A DNA stretch of 54,732 nt from Oscillospiraceae bacterium (GCA_017429835.1 JAFROD010000050.1:1-54732); one strand, 5' to 3'. Counted from the stretch's first letter, positions 45,547-54,550 are shown. Made by a program: numbers and translations. The notes: generated by a model not told the origin, from the sequence alone.

Positions 45547-45765
45547 CTACTTCCCGCCGATTTTGCGCAGGAGGTCGCTCGCCTCCTGCGACCGCATCAC
45601 GTCCTGCAGAAGCGCCTGCGCGCCAGCGACGTTGCCGCTTTTGTATTCCTCGGCGGCGCGCCGGGCGTTTTCACCGCCGTCGCGCTGCAGCAGGGCGAGC
45701 AGCCGCTTGCCCTCCGGCGAGGAAACGAGGTCTTTGAGCTGCGAAATTTGAGAATTATTCTGCAT
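45547..45765 (-). CDS. Small helical protein of unknown function
   Basis: 72 residues from the ATG at 45765, 8 nt after AAGGTGG (a GTG at 45777 overlaps that site). MQNNSQISQLKDLVSSPEGKRLLALLQRDGGENARRAAEEYKSGNVAGAQALLQDVMRSQEASDLLRKIGGK is all-helical and charged. Family not recognised. The first gene of the leftward three-gene operon, back to back with the yfcE-like gene. Confidence 0.65.
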   Translation of the reverse strand: MQNNSQISQLKDLVSSPEGKRLLALLQRDGGENARRAAEEYKSGNVAGAQALLQDVMRSQEASDLLRKIGGK

Positions 45766-45770
45766 GGAGA

Positions 45771-45799
45771 TTGCCACCTTTTCCGTAATCTGCTATAAT
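45771..45799 (+). promoter_or_regulatory. Promoter of the phosphodiesterase-coaX operon
   Basis: TTGCCA (45771-45776), 17 bp, TATAAT (45794-45799), 35 bp before the start codon. Confidence 0.75.
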
Positions 45800-45833
45800 A
45801 TATATATGTTTCCGAACGCGAAAGGGTGACAAG

Positions 45834-46304
45834 ATGAAGATACTGGTGCTTTCGGACTCTCATCGGGAGGAAGAATACCTGCTCGCAGCGGTGGAGCGCG
45901 AAAAACCGGACGCCGTGATCCATCTCGGCGACCACGCCTCGGACGCGCTGGCGATCGAGCGGGAATACCCGCAGCTGCCGGTGTGCCGGGTGCGCGGCAA
46001 CTGCGACCGCTATGATACCGACGTGCAGGACGAAGTCGTGCTCACGTGGGAGGGCGTAAAGATCCTCGCGACCCATGGACACCGCTACCACGTAAAGTCG
46101 AGCCTTTTGAGTCTCTGCTACGCCGCCGTCCAAAGCGGCGTGCAGGTCGCGCTGTTCGGTCATACGCATATCCCGTACTGCGAGGAGTCGGAGGGACTGT
46201 GGCTGCTCAATCCGGGCGCGTGCGGCAGGCTCTTCCCGTCCTACGGGCTGATCGAAATCAAAAACGGCGCCGTACGGTGCCGTGTCATGGAGGAAGCATT
46301 ATGA
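45834..46304 (+). CDS. YfcE/MJ0936-family metallophosphoesterase
   Basis: 156 residues from the ATG at 45834. Metal-binding motifs of calcineurin-like phosphodiesterases are complete: LSDSH (D-x-H), HLGDH (GD), RGNCD (GN-x-D), ATHGHRY (GH) and FGHTH (GHxH). The small size fits the YfcE group, which cleaves phosphodiester bonds in vitro; the natural substrate is not established. LLNPGACGR near the end is also typical. It overlaps coaX by 4 bp, so the two are translationally coupled. Confidence 0.92.
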   Translation: MKILVLSDSHREEEYLLAAVEREKPDAVIHLGDHASDALAIEREYPQLPVCRVRGNCDRYDTDVQDEVVLTWEGVKILATHGHRYHVKSSLLSLCYAAVQSGVQVALFGHTHIPYCEESEGLWLLNPGACGRLFPSYGLIEIKNGAVRCRVMEEAL

Positions 46305-47068
46305 TTCTGGCAGTAGATATCGGCAATACCAATATCGTTCTCGGCTGCATCGAGGAGGGCAACATCCTCTTCGAGGCGCGCATGGCGACCGACCGGCTGA
46401 AGACCTCGGATCAGTACTGCGTGGAGCTCAAAAGCCTGCTTTCACTGTATGACGTCTCCCCGAAGAACATCGGCGGCAGCATCGTTTCCTCGGTCGTGCC
46501 GCCGGTGCTCAATTCGATCAAGACCGCGATCTACAAGCTGACCGGCGGCGACTGCCTCGTGGTCGGCCCCGGGATCAAGACGGGCATGAATATCCGCATG
46601 GATAACCCGCTGGAGGTCGGCAGCGACCTGATCGTCGCCTCCGTCGCGGCGATCGCGGAGTACGGCGCGCCGCTGCTGCTGGTGGACATGGGTACGGCGA
46701 CGACCGTGACCGCGGTCGATGAGAGCGGCGCGTTCATCGGCGGCTGCATCTGCCCGGGCGTCAAGATCTCCATGCAGGCGCTGACCGACCGCACGGCGCA
46801 GCTTCCCGGCATCAGCTTGGACGAGCCGGAGCATGCCATCGGCAAGAATACGCGCGACAGCATGCGCAGCGGCATCATGTTCGGCGCGGCGGCGATGATC
46901 GACGGTCTGCTCGATCGCATGGAGGCGGAGATGGGCGGCGAGGTCAAGGCGATCGCCACCGGCGGCCTGTCGAAATACGTCATTCCGCTGTGCCGCCGCA
47001 AGCTGATCTACGACCGGTCGCTGATGCTCAAGGGCATGTGGCTGATCTATCAGCGGAACGTCAAATAA
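46301..47068 (+). CDS. coaX: Type III pantothenate kinase
   Basis: 255 residues from the ATG at 46301, with GGAGGAAG upstream. CoaX phosphorylates pantothenate, the first step of coenzyme A synthesis. The ASKHA-fold motifs are seen: VDIGNTNIVLG at 5-15 (phosphate 1), SSVVPP, GPGIKTGM, LLVDMGTATT (catalytic Asp region) and GGCICPGVKIS with FGAAAMIDG. The length is normal. Its 3' end overlaps by 8 bp the convergent small membrane-protein gene. Confidence 0.96.
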   Translation: MILAVDIGNTNIVLGCIEEGNILFEARMATDRLKTSDQYCVELKSLLSLYDVSPKNIGGSIVSSVVPPVLNSIKTAIYKLTGGDCLVVGPGIKTGMNIRMDNPLEVGSDLIVASVAAIAEYGAPLLLVDMGTATTVTAVDESGAFIGGCICPGVKISMQALTDRTAQLPGISLDEPEHAIGKNTRDSMRSGIMFGAAAMIDGLLDRMEAEMGGEVKAIATGGLSKYVIPLCRRKLIYDRSLMLKGMWLIYQRNVK

Positions 47069-47237
47069 TTGCGGACAGGAACGCCGTCAGCGCGATAAAG
47101 AAGCCGGCGCCGATGCCGAGGGTGACGACGCTCTCCACGGCGGCGGTGACCTTCTGATAGCGCTGCTCCTTTCGGTCGGAATCCGCACGCGCGGCGGTTT
47201 CGGGCAGATAGGGGACTAAATCAATCATGTTACGCAT
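47061..47237 (-). CDS. Small membrane protein (58 aa)
   Basis: 58 residues from the ATG at 47237, 7 nt after AAAGGAGCG. MRNMIDLVPYLPETAARADSDRKEQRYQKVTAAVESVVTLGIGAGFFIALTAFLSAII: a charged N-terminal half and one C-terminal transmembrane helix (about 36-57). Family not recognised. It converges on coaX, overlapping its last 8 bp. Confidence 0.65.
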   Translation of the reverse strand: MRNMIDLVPYLPETAARADSDRKEQRYQKVTAAVESVVTLGIGAGFFIALTAFLSAII

Positions 47238-47315
47238 TTGGTATCGCTCCTTTGTGTTTGATACCCGAAGTATAGCAGGATCACAGACCAATAAATCGGA
47301 CTGGAGGAAGAAAAT

Positions 47316-48227
47316 ATGAAAGAATTTGAATTTCCGTCGAAGGGCGCGGGCATGATCCACGCGTACCGCTGGGAGCCGGAGGGGAAGCCCGTTGCCATCG
47401 TGCAGCTCGTGCACGGCATTGCCGAGTACATGCCCCGCTACGACGACTTTGCGAAATTCCTGACGTCCAAGGGCGTTCTGGTCGTCGCGGAGGATCACAT
47501 GGGACACGGAAAATCCCACGACAGCGGCGCAGACCTCTATTTTGCGGGCGGCTGGGCCGCGGCGCTGGAGGACACCTACACCCTGCAGAAGATGACGCGG
47601 GAGGAGTATCCCGACCTGCCGTTCTTCCTGTTCGGGCACAGCATGGGCTCGTTCATGGCGCGGTCGATGCTCTACCGCTATCCCGACGCGGATCTTGCCG
47701 GCGCGATCATCTGCGGCACGGCATGGCAGCCCGGCGCGGTGCTGGCGGCGGGCAGAGCGGTCTGCGCGATGGAGGCGAAGCGTCTGGGCGAGAAGAATCA
47801 GAGCAAGCTGGTCACCAACCTGATGTTCGGCGCGTACAACAAGAAATTCGGCAAGCAGCCGCGCACGCCGAACGACTGGATCTGCTCCAACACGGAGGTC
47901 GTCGACCGCTATACGGCTGACCCGCTCTGCGGCGGCGCGCCGACGCTCGGCCTGTCGCGCGACATGCTTGCGGGCATCGCGATGAATCAGAAAAAGAAGA
48001 ACCTCGACGCGATGCCGAAGGAGCTTCCCGTCCTGCTGATCGCGGGCAAGAGCGATCCCGTCGGCGCGATGGGCAAGGGCGTCGAAAAGACTTACAAAAA
48101 GTTCAAAGACGCCGGCATGCGCAACGTAACCCTGAAGCTCTACGACGGCAGACATGAGATCCTCAACGAGGACAATCATGCTGAAGTCTATGCCGATATC
48201 TGGAATTTCCTTGAGAAAAATCTGTAA
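47316..48227 (+). CDS. Alpha/beta hydrolase, monoacylglycerol lipase-like
   Basis: 303 residues from the ATG at 47316, with GGAGGAAG upstream. It has the serine-hydrolase nucleophile elbow GHSMGS with S109, oxyanion-hole block LVHGIAEYMPRYDDFA at 31-46, catalytic Asp in AGKSDPVG and His in GRHEILNE. EDHMGHGKSHDSG is typical of the monoacylglycerol lipase / lysophospholipase group (Hydrolase_4). No signal peptide, so cytoplasmic. The substrate is probably an acylglycerol or similar ester. Single gene between two promoters. Confidence 0.9.
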   Translation: MKEFEFPSKGAGMIHAYRWEPEGKPVAIVQLVHGIAEYMPRYDDFAKFLTSKGVLVVAEDHMGHGKSHDSGADLYFAGGWAAALEDTYTLQKMTREEYPDLPFFLFGHSMGSFMARSMLYRYPDADLAGAIICGTAWQPGAVLAAGRAVCAMEAKRLGEKNQSKLVTNLMFGAYNKKFGKQPRTPNDWICSNTEVVDRYTADPLCGGAPTLGLSRDMLAGIAMNQKKKNLDAMPKELPVLLIAGKSDPVGAMGKGVEKTYKKFKDAGMRNVTLKLYDGRHEILNEDNHAEVYADIWNFLEKNL

Positions 48228-48285
48228 TTTGTAACTTTTTTGTAATTATTTTTGCGGAATTGCAACGTAACAGGTTATGACAGAC

Positions 48286-48314
48286 TTGACGGATTTCCTT
48301 TCGTTTGCTACAAT
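48286..48314 (+). promoter_or_regulatory. Promoter of the SLH-lysozyme gene
   Basis: TTGACG (48286-48291), 17 bp, TACAAT (48309-48314), 33 bp before the start codon. Confidence 0.8.
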
Positions 48315-48346
48315 GTGATTGACATAATTCCAACGGGAGTGAAATC

Positions 48347-50581
48347 ATGAAACGATTTTTCCTCAGCCTTCTGCTGATCTTTTGCATTGCAGCAGGGCTG
48401 ATGATGCCGGTTTGCGCCGCGCCGACCATGACGACGAGCGAAGCGGGTAAGGCGTTTATCCGTGACGTCTCCGGCGGCGATCAGTATCTGTACGGCGCGG
48501 AGACCGCGGTCAACAGCTTCATGTCGAGATACGGAATCACCCTCAGTCAGCAGCAATTCGACGCGCTGGTGGACTTCGTCGTCAGCTACGACACGTCGAT
48601 CCTGAGCTGCGGCTACAAGGTCGAGACGGTGATCGGCAGCGGCAATTACTCCGAGCTGCAGATCGCCAACGCCTTCTGCTCGTGGGTCAAGGACGGCAAC
48701 AACTTCTCGCAGGCGCGCCTGAACCGCCGTCTGCGCGAGATCAAGCTGTTCCTCTACGGCAGCTATGACGGCAATACGGACAAGGTGAGCTTCCGCTACG
48801 TGGTCTATAACGGCAACGGCGGCAGGATCTCCGACAACACCGTCCTGTGCTACACGCTGAACGGTACATACGGCAATCTTCCCACCGCGAGCTACAGCGG
48901 ACGGTATTTTGCCGGCTGGTACACCGATCCGGACGCCGGCACGCACCTTTGCAATTCCGATTCCGTCACGCAGAACTACAAGGTCTACGCGCATTGGTCG
49001 TCCACGGAAGTGAAGAATCCGAACGAGAAAAACGCGGACGATCCGACCCCGATCAATACCGATCCGAATCAATGGCCGCCCCTGCCGCCCTTAAAGATCA
49101 GCGAGGCGGGTATCCAGTTCATCAAGAATCAGGAGGGCTTCGTCGCAAGCCCGATCTGGGACTACGGACAGTACAGCGTCGGCTACGGCTCTCGCTACGA
49201 TCCAAACAACAGTCCGATCAAGATCTCCACCCCTATTACGGAAGCGGAAGCGGATTATCTGCTGCGCTATATGCTCAAGGACTTTGAGACCATGGTGGAC
49301 AAGGAGCTTGCCAAGGGAACGGTGCAGCATACGCAGGCGCAGTACGATGCGCTGATCAGCTTCGCCTACAACCTCGGTCAGCAGTGGATCAGCAGCAAGT
49401 ACGAGACCTACCGCTACATCCTCTACGGCGGCTGCACGGAGATGGAGCTGGTCAACAGCTTCGGAAGCTGGTGCAGTGCGGGTGGCAGCGTGCTTTCGGG
49501 ACTTTGCCGCCGCCGCATGGACGAGGCGAATCTCTATCTGAACGGCGACTACACCCGCTGGAGTACGGCGTATAGCTGCCTGATCTTCAACGGCAACGGC
49601 GGCACGCCGAACGACAAGGTACAGTACTACAAGCCGAACACGGAGGTCGGCACGCTGCCCGGCGCGACCCGTTCCGGCTATCATCTGACGGACTGGTACA
49701 CGAGCGCAAGCGGCGGCTCGCCCTTTACGGCGGAGTCGAAGTCGCCGACGTCCGGCACGATGACGCTGTACGCGCATTGGGCGGCGGGCGATCCGCCTCC
49801 CACCGAGCCGACGACCCCGCCCTCGACGGAGCCGACCGAACCGACGGAACCTACCGAGCCGACGGAACCTACCGAGCCGACGACGGAACCGACTGTAGCT
49901 CCGACCGAGCCGACAATCGAACCCACGGAGCCGACGGCGGAACCTACCGAGCCCACGACTGCCCCGACGGAGCCGTCTACCGAGCCGACAGAGCCGACCG
50001 AACCCGTCGAACCGACGGAGCCGACTGGCCCGACCGAGCGATTCACGGACGTCACGCCGGATCAATGGTATTACGAGCCTGTTCTGGAAGCAGTCGAAGC
50101 AGGCTTGTTCGGGGGCGTCAGCGAAACGGAATTCGCGCCGAACGCGCCGATGACCCGCGCCATGCTCGTCACCGTCCTGTACCGCATGGACGGCGCGCCT
50201 GCGGCAGATACCCCCGCGCCGTTTACGGACGTTGCGCGCGGCGCATGGTACACGGCGGCTGTCGACTGGGCGTATGAGAACGGCATCGTCAACGGCATGA
50301 GCGAGACCCGCTTCGGCGTAAATGAAAACGTCACGAGACAGCAGCTCACCGCCATGCTCTTCCGCTACGCGGACTATAAGAGCTTTGATACGAAGGGCAG
50401 AGCGGAGCTGGACGCCTTTACCGACGCGGACGACGTTGCCGATTATGCGCGCGACGCGATGCAATGGGCGGTCAAGCTGGTCATCGTCAGCGGCGACAAC
50501 GGAAGGCTCCTGCCCGACGGCAACGCCACCCGCGCCCAGTGCGCGAAGATGATGACGGTTTTCCGAAAAATATATGAATAA
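48347..50581 (+). CDS. S-layer-anchored protein with two lysozyme-like (GH24) and two InlB-type repeat domains
   Basis: 744 residues. A signal peptide (1-25, ending VCAAP) is followed by a GH24-like domain (about 28-146), an InlB/Flg_new-type beta repeat (about 150-217, VYNGNGG...AGWYT...YAHW), a second GH24-like domain (about 249-402), a second InlB-type repeat (about 408-475), a Thr-Glu-Pro repeat linker (about 484-562) and three S-layer homology domains (about 564-744). The second GH24 keeps the catalytic Glu (KNQEGF) and SVGYG. The first reads RDVSGGDQ at that place and lacks both, so it is probably inactive. Expected at the cell surface, hydrolysing peptidoglycan. The GH24-InlB pair seems tandemly duplicated. 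Confidence 0.9.
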   Translation: MKRFFLSLLLIFCIAAGLMMPVCAAPTMTTSEAGKAFIRDVSGGDQYLYGAETAVNSFMSRYGITLSQQQFDALVDFVVSYDTSILSCGYKVETVIGSGNYSELQIANAFCSWVKDGNNFSQARLNRRLREIKLFLYGSYDGNTDKVSFRYVVYNGNGGRISDNTVLCYTLNGTYGNLPTASYSGRYFAGWYTDPDAGTHLCNSDSVTQNYKVYAHWSSTEVKNPNEKNADDPTPINTDPNQWPPLPPLKISEAGIQFIKNQEGFVASPIWDYGQYSVGYGSRYDPNNSPIKISTPITEAEADYLLRYMLKDFETMVDKELAKGTVQHTQAQYDALISFAYNLGQQWISSKYETYRYILYGGCTEMELVNSFGSWCSAGGSVLSGLCRRRMDEANLYLNGDYTRWSTAYSCLIFNGNGGTPNDKVQYYKPNTEVGTLPGATRSGYHLTDWYTSASGGSPFTAESKSPTSGTMTLYAHWAAGDPPPTEPTTPPSTEPTEPTEPTEPTEPTEPTTEPTVAPTEPTIEPTEPTAEPTEPTTAPTEPSTEPTEPTEPVEPTEPTGPTERFTDVTPDQWYYEPVLEAVEAGLFGGVSETEFAPNAPMTRAMLVTVLYRMDGAPAADTPAPFTDVARGAWYTAAVDWAYENGIVNGMSETRFGVNENVTRQQLTAMLFRYADYKSFDTKGRAELDAFTDADDVADYARDAMQWAVKLVIVSGDNGRLLPDGNATRAQCAKMMTVFRKIYE

Positions 50582-50582
50582 A

Positions 50583-50618
50583 TCAAAACGCCTTGGCGAA
50601 AATCCGTCAAGGCGTTTT
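50583..50618 (+). terminator. Terminator of the SLH-lysozyme gene
   Basis: CAAAACGCCTTG pairs with CAAGGCGTTTTG (12 bp, 12-nt loop), 3 bp after the stop. Confidence 0.8.
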
Positions 50619-50688
50619 GTACAGACCGGTTTATCGGACTGAAAATTTGATAGAATCAGTACAGAACGTGACGAAAGGAAGGATCACG

Positions 50689-50823
50689 ATGTACTGCACT
50701 ATCATTTCAGTCAGAGGACACTATGAGGTTTTTGCCGCGGACGGGCATTTTCTGTTCTCCGCGGACACCAGAGCGGAAGCCATGGAGGAGCTTGCAGATT
50801 GGGAGGAAGAACGTATCGCATGA
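50689..50823 (+). CDS. Small unknown protein upstream of truA
   Basis: 44 residues from the ATG at 50689, with GAAAGGAAGG upstream: MYCTIISVRGHYEVFAADGHFLFSADTRAEAMEELADWEEERIA. The pattern (short beta hairpin, then a helix) is that of tiny conserved Clostridial proteins of unknown role. The stop overlaps the truA start (ATGA), so it is translated together with truA and may be needed to load ribosomes onto it. Confidence 0.7.
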   Translation: MYCTIISVRGHYEVFAADGHFLFSADTRAEAMEELADWEEERIA

Positions 50824-51542
50824 CCCTGTGCTATGACGGCACGCGTTACCGCGGCTGGCAGCGGCTGCCGAACGGCGCGCTGACGGTGCAGGGAAAAGTC
50901 GAAGAAGCGCTGTCCGAGATCTTCGGCATGCTGATCGAGGTCAGCGGCAGCGGCAGAACGGACGCGGGCGTCCACGCATGGGGGCAGGTCGCGTCGTTTC
51001 ACGCGCCGGAACAGCCGATCGAAACTATCGTGCCGAAGCTGCGGCATCTACTGCCGGAGGACATCGGCGTGGTTGCGCTGAGCTACGCGCCGGATCGCTT
51101 TCACGCGCGCCTTTCCGCAACGCGGAAGACCTACCGCTACCGCCTGTGGAACAGCGCGGCGCCGGACGTGTTTGAGCGCAGATTCCGCACGCAGATTCTG
51201 CAGCCGCTGGACGTTGCCAAAATGCGCGAAGCGGCAAAGCTGCTGGAAGGCACGCATGATTTTCTCGGCTTCTGCGCGAACAAGCATTTCAAAAAGTCCT
51301 CCGTCCGCACGCTTTACGCGCTCGCAGTCGAGCAGGACGGAAATGAAATACGCTTCACCCTGACCGCCGACGGCTTTCTCTACCACATGGCGCGGATCCT
51401 TGTCGGCACGCTGCTGGAGATCGGCGGAGGAAAGCGCGAGACCGCTTCGATCGCGGAGATTTTCGACAAAAAAGACCGCGCCCTCGCCGGCGAGACGGCT
51501 CCCGCGAAGGGGCTTTGCCTGATGGAGGTACGCTACGAATGA
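50820..51542 (+). CDS. truA: tRNA pseudouridine(38-40) synthase TruA
   Basis: 240 residues from the ATG at 50820 (overlaps the small upstream gene). It converts uridines 38-40 of the anticodon stem-loop to pseudouridine. YDGTRYRGWQRLPNG is the TruA start and VSGSGRTDAGVHAWGQVASF carries the catalytic Asp48. RTLYALAVEQDG and FLYHMARILVGTLLEIGGGKR are also family blocks. Length normal. It overlaps the arsC/spx-like gene by 4 bp. Confidence 0.96.
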   Translation: MTLCYDGTRYRGWQRLPNGALTVQGKVEEALSEIFGMLIEVSGSGRTDAGVHAWGQVASFHAPEQPIETIVPKLRHLLPEDIGVVALSYAPDRFHARLSATRKTYRYRLWNSAAPDVFERRFRTQILQPLDVAKMREAAKLLEGTHDFLGFCANKHFKKSSVRTLYALAVEQDGNEIRFTLTADGFLYHMARILVGTLLEIGGGKRETASIAEIFDKKDRALAGETAPAKGLCLMEVRYE

Positions 51543-51880
51543 ACATTCAGATATTCGGACGGAGCAAGTGCTTCGACACCAAAAAAGCCGAGCGGTATTT
51601 CAAGGAACGGCGGATCAGGGTGCAGAACATCGACCTCAACCGCTACGGCATGTCGAACGGGGAGTTCGAGAGCGTCCTGCGGGCGGTCGGCGGCGTGGAC
51701 AAGCTGATTGACTGGGAGAAAAAGTCGCCGGAGATCGACCTGATGCGTTATATGGACGACCGGATCGCAAAAGAGGACAAGCTCTTCGACCATCCGGAGC
51801 TGATGAAAACGCCCGTCGTGCGCAACGGCAAGCTGGCGACGGTGGGCTATTGCCCGGAGGTTTGGAAGCAATGGGAGTGA
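51539..51880 (+). CDS. ArsC/Spx-family thioredoxin-fold protein
   Basis: 113 residues from the ATG at 51539. MNIQIFGRSKCFDTKKAERYFKERRIRVQNIDLNRYGMS has the single N-terminal Cys of the ArsC-like group (C-x-x-x-K-K), and LMKTPVVRNGKLATVGYCPEVWKQW supplies the cis-Pro (TPVVR) and the ending. Spx normally has C-x-x-C; here the second position is Asp, so this is nearer the YffB/ArsC-like reductases. Function unassigned. Coupled to truA and cca by overlaps. Confidence 0.85.
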   Translation: MNIQIFGRSKCFDTKKAERYFKERRIRVQNIDLNRYGMSNGEFESVLRAVGGVDKLIDWEKKSPEIDLMRYMDDRIAKEDKLFDHPELMKTPVVRNGKLATVGYCPEVWKQWE

Positions 51881-53223
51881 GCCGCATTGTCATTCCCGCG
51901 CAGGCGCAGTCGCTTCTGCGGCGGCTGAACGCTGCGGGCTATGCCGCCTATGCGGTCGGCGGCTGCGTGCGCGACAGTCTCCGCGGCGAAACGCCCGCGG
52001 ATTGGGATCTCTGCACGGACGCCGAGCCTTCGCAGACCGCCGCCGTGTTTGCCGACTGCCGCACGGTATTGACCGGCGTGCGCTACGGCACGGTCACGGT
52101 GATCTTTGACGGAACGCCATTCGAGATCACGACCTTCCGCGAAGAATACGGCTACAGCGACAGCCGCCATCCGGACGGCGTGTCGTTTTTGCGCTCTCTG
52201 GAGGGCGACCTGGCGCGGCGCGATTTTACGATCAACGCGATGGCGGCGGACGCTGACGGCAGCGTGATCGACCGCTTCGGCGGCGCGGAGGATATCCGGC
52301 GGGGCGTGATCCGCTGCGTCGGCGACCCCGCGCAGCGATTTACGGAGGACGCTCTGCGCATGCTCCGCGCGCTGCGTTTCGCCGCGCGCCTTGGATTTGC
52401 CGTCGCGCCGGAGACCGAAGCCGCCATCCACGCGCTTTGCGGCAGACTGCGGGCGGTCGCGCCGGAGCGTCTGCGCAAGGAGCTGAGCGGATTGCTCTGC
52501 GGGCAGGCGGTCAGCGGCGTGCTGGAGCGGTTCTCGGATGTGATCTGCGTGCTGATTCCGGAGCTCAAACCGTGTATCGGCTTCCGGCAGTGGAATCATC
52601 ATCACAAATACGACGTCTGGGAGCATACGCTCCGCGCGGTCGGCGCGGTCGCGCCGACGGAGCCGCTGCGCCTTGCCATGCTGCTGCACGATATCGGCAA
52701 GCCCGCCGCGTTCACGATGGATAAGCAGCTCGTCGGGCATTTTTACGGGCATGCGGTCATCGGCGCGGCAATGTGCGAGCAGATTCTGCACCGCCTGCGC
52801 TATGACAACCGGACGGCGGAGCTGGTGACGCTTCTGGTGCGGGAGCACGGCTTTCATCTTTTGCCGGATAACGCGAAGCGCATGAAAAAACTGCTTTCGC
52901 TGTTCGGCGAGGATACCGTGCGCCTGCTTCTGCAGGTGCGCCGCGCCGATGGGATCGCCACCGGAACGGCGGAAGGCGTAACGGAAAAGACCGCGGTAGC
53001 GGAACGGCTTTTGGAAAGCGTCTCCGCCCAATGCGTCTCTCTGCCGCAGCTTGAGCTGAACGGCGAAGACCTCCTGCGCCTCGGCGTTCCGCAGGGGCCG
53101 CGGATCGGCGCGATCCTGCGCGCGCTGCTGGATTCCGTTTTGGACGGCAGCATGGAAAACGACCGCGCCGTCCTCCTGCAGGCAGCGCGCGAAATGATTG
53201 ACAAATCAGACGTTTCTCTGTAG
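51871..53223 (+). CDS. cca: CCA tRNA nucleotidyltransferase with HD domain
   Basis: 450 residues from the ATG at 51871, overlapping the previous gene by 10 bp. It adds or repairs the 3' CCA of tRNAs. The nucleotidyltransferase core shows YAVGGCVRDSLRG at 27-39 and the metal-binding DWD at 44-46, then GVRYGTVTV, RRDFTINAMA and the base-selecting block EDALRMLRALRFAARLGF. A C-terminal HD phosphohydrolase domain follows (HHKYDVWEHTL, LLHDIGKP), as in class II enzymes of many Firmicutes. The tRNA-Val in this window already encodes CCA, so repair may be the main role for it. Confidence 0.95.
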   Translation: MGVSRIVIPAQAQSLLRRLNAAGYAAYAVGGCVRDSLRGETPADWDLCTDAEPSQTAAVFADCRTVLTGVRYGTVTVIFDGTPFEITTFREEYGYSDSRHPDGVSFLRSLEGDLARRDFTINAMAADADGSVIDRFGGAEDIRRGVIRCVGDPAQRFTEDALRMLRALRFAARLGFAVAPETEAAIHALCGRLRAVAPERLRKELSGLLCGQAVSGVLERFSDVICVLIPELKPCIGFRQWNHHHKYDVWEHTLRAVGAVAPTEPLRLAMLLHDIGKPAAFTMDKQLVGHFYGHAVIGAAMCEQILHRLRYDNRTAELVTLLVREHGFHLLPDNAKRMKKLLSLFGEDTVRLLLQVRRADGIATGTAEGVTEKTAVAERLLESVSAQCVSLPQLELNGEDLLRLGVPQGPRIGAILRALLDSVLDGSMENDRAVLLQAAREMIDKSDVSL

Positions 53224-53226
53224 AAT
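53198..53226 (+). promoter_or_regulatory. Promoter of the guanine deaminase gene
   Basis: TTGACA (53198-53203, inside the end of cca), 17 bp, TAGAAT (53221-53226), 32 bp before the start codon. Confidence 0.8.
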
Positions 53227-53257
53227 AGCCCTTGTAAGAACTCCGAGGAGTGATAAG

Positions 53258-54529
53258 ATGAAGAACTTTGCAGTCAAAGGAAATTTCTGTTACAGCGAGG
53301 ATATCGAGCACATTCGCTGCGTGCAGAATGCGTATCTGGTCTGTGAGGACGGCGTCTGCGCAGGGCTTTTTCGGGAACTGCCGGAACGCTATGCCGACCT
53401 GCCTGTGACCGATTTCGGCGACAAGCTGATCGTCCCGGGCATGACCGATCTGCACGTCCACGCGCCGCAGTTTGCCTTCCGCGGACTGGGCATGGACATG
53501 GAGCTGATGGACTGGCTCAAGACCTATGCTTTCCCCGAGGAAGCGAAATATCGGGAGCTTGCCTATGCAGACCGCGCCTACACGCAGTTTGCCCAAGCGA
53601 TGCGCCGCAGCGCGACGACCCGCGCCGCGATCTTTGCCACGCTCCACGTTCCGGCGACGGAGCTGCTGATGGAGAAAATGGAGGACAGCGGTCTGATCTC
53701 CTACGTCGGCAAGGTCAACATGGATCGCAACGGGCCGGAGTATCTCTGCGAAACGAGCGCGCAGGCGTCGCTGGAGGCGACCGAGCAATGGATCTGCGAT
53801 ACGCAGTCGAAGTTTCAGCGCACCCGCCCGATCCTGACGCCGCGCTTTATCCCGTCCTGCACGGACGAGCTGATGCACGGTCTGCGCAGACTGGTGGAGA
53901 AGTACGATCTGCCGGTGCAGAGCCATCTGTCGGAGAATTTCTCGGAGATCGAATTCGTGCAGAGCCTGTGCCGCGACTCCAAATTCTACGGCGACGCCTA
54001 CGACCGCTACGGTCTGTTCGGCGGCGACCATCCGTGCATTATGGCGCACTGCGTCCACAGCGGCGAGGCGGAGATCGCACTGATGAAGAAGAACGGCGTG
54101 TTCGCCGCGCATTCTCCGCTGTCCAACGCCAACCTCTCCTCCGGCGCCGCGCCGGTCGGCAAGCTGTTCCGCGAATTCGTGAACGTCGGACTGGCGTCGG
54201 ATATTGCTGCGGGTGAAACGGAAAATCTGTTCCGCTCCATCGCGGCGGCGATCCGCGCCTCCAAGCTGCGCTGGCGGCTGGTCGATCAGGAGATCTATCC
54301 ACTGACCGTCGATCAGGCGTTCTATATCGCGACGGTCGGCGGCGGCAAGTTCTTCGGCAAGGTCGGCAGCTTCGAGGAAGGCTACGAATTCGACGCGATC
54401 GTGATCGACGATTCGACCCTCCCGCACCCGCAGGAGCTGAATCTGCACGAGCGGCTGGAGCGCGCGCTCTACCTCGCGGACGACCGCCACCTGTGCGCAA
54501 AATACGTCGCGGGTGACCGCCTGTTCTGA
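53258..54529 (+). CDS. guaD: Guanine deaminase (amidohydrolase superfamily)
   Basis: 423 residues from the ATG at 53258, with GAGGAG upstream. GuaD hydrolyses guanine to xanthine and ammonia in purine salvage. Metal ligands are visible: H66 and H68 in DLHVHAPQF, then SHLSEN, HCVHSGEAE and the catalytic Asp in GLASDIAAG. The RGLGMDMELMDWLKTYAFPEEAKY block is typical of guanine deaminase. Cytoplasmic; single gene with its own promoter and terminator. Confidence 0.94.
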   Translation: MKNFAVKGNFCYSEDIEHIRCVQNAYLVCEDGVCAGLFRELPERYADLPVTDFGDKLIVPGMTDLHVHAPQFAFRGLGMDMELMDWLKTYAFPEEAKYRELAYADRAYTQFAQAMRRSATTRAAIFATLHVPATELLMEKMEDSGLISYVGKVNMDRNGPEYLCETSAQASLEATEQWICDTQSKFQRTRPILTPRFIPSCTDELMHGLRRLVEKYDLPVQSHLSENFSEIEFVQSLCRDSKFYGDAYDRYGLFGGDHPCIMAHCVHSGEAEIALMKKNGVFAAHSPLSNANLSSGAAPVGKLFREFVNVGLASDIAAGETENLFRSIAAAIRASKLRWRLVDQEIYPLTVDQAFYIATVGGGKFFGKVGSFEEGYEFDAIVIDDSTLPHPQELNLHERLERALYLADDRHLCAKYVAGDRLF

Positions 54530-54550
54530 GATCATTATTCTTTTTCATAC

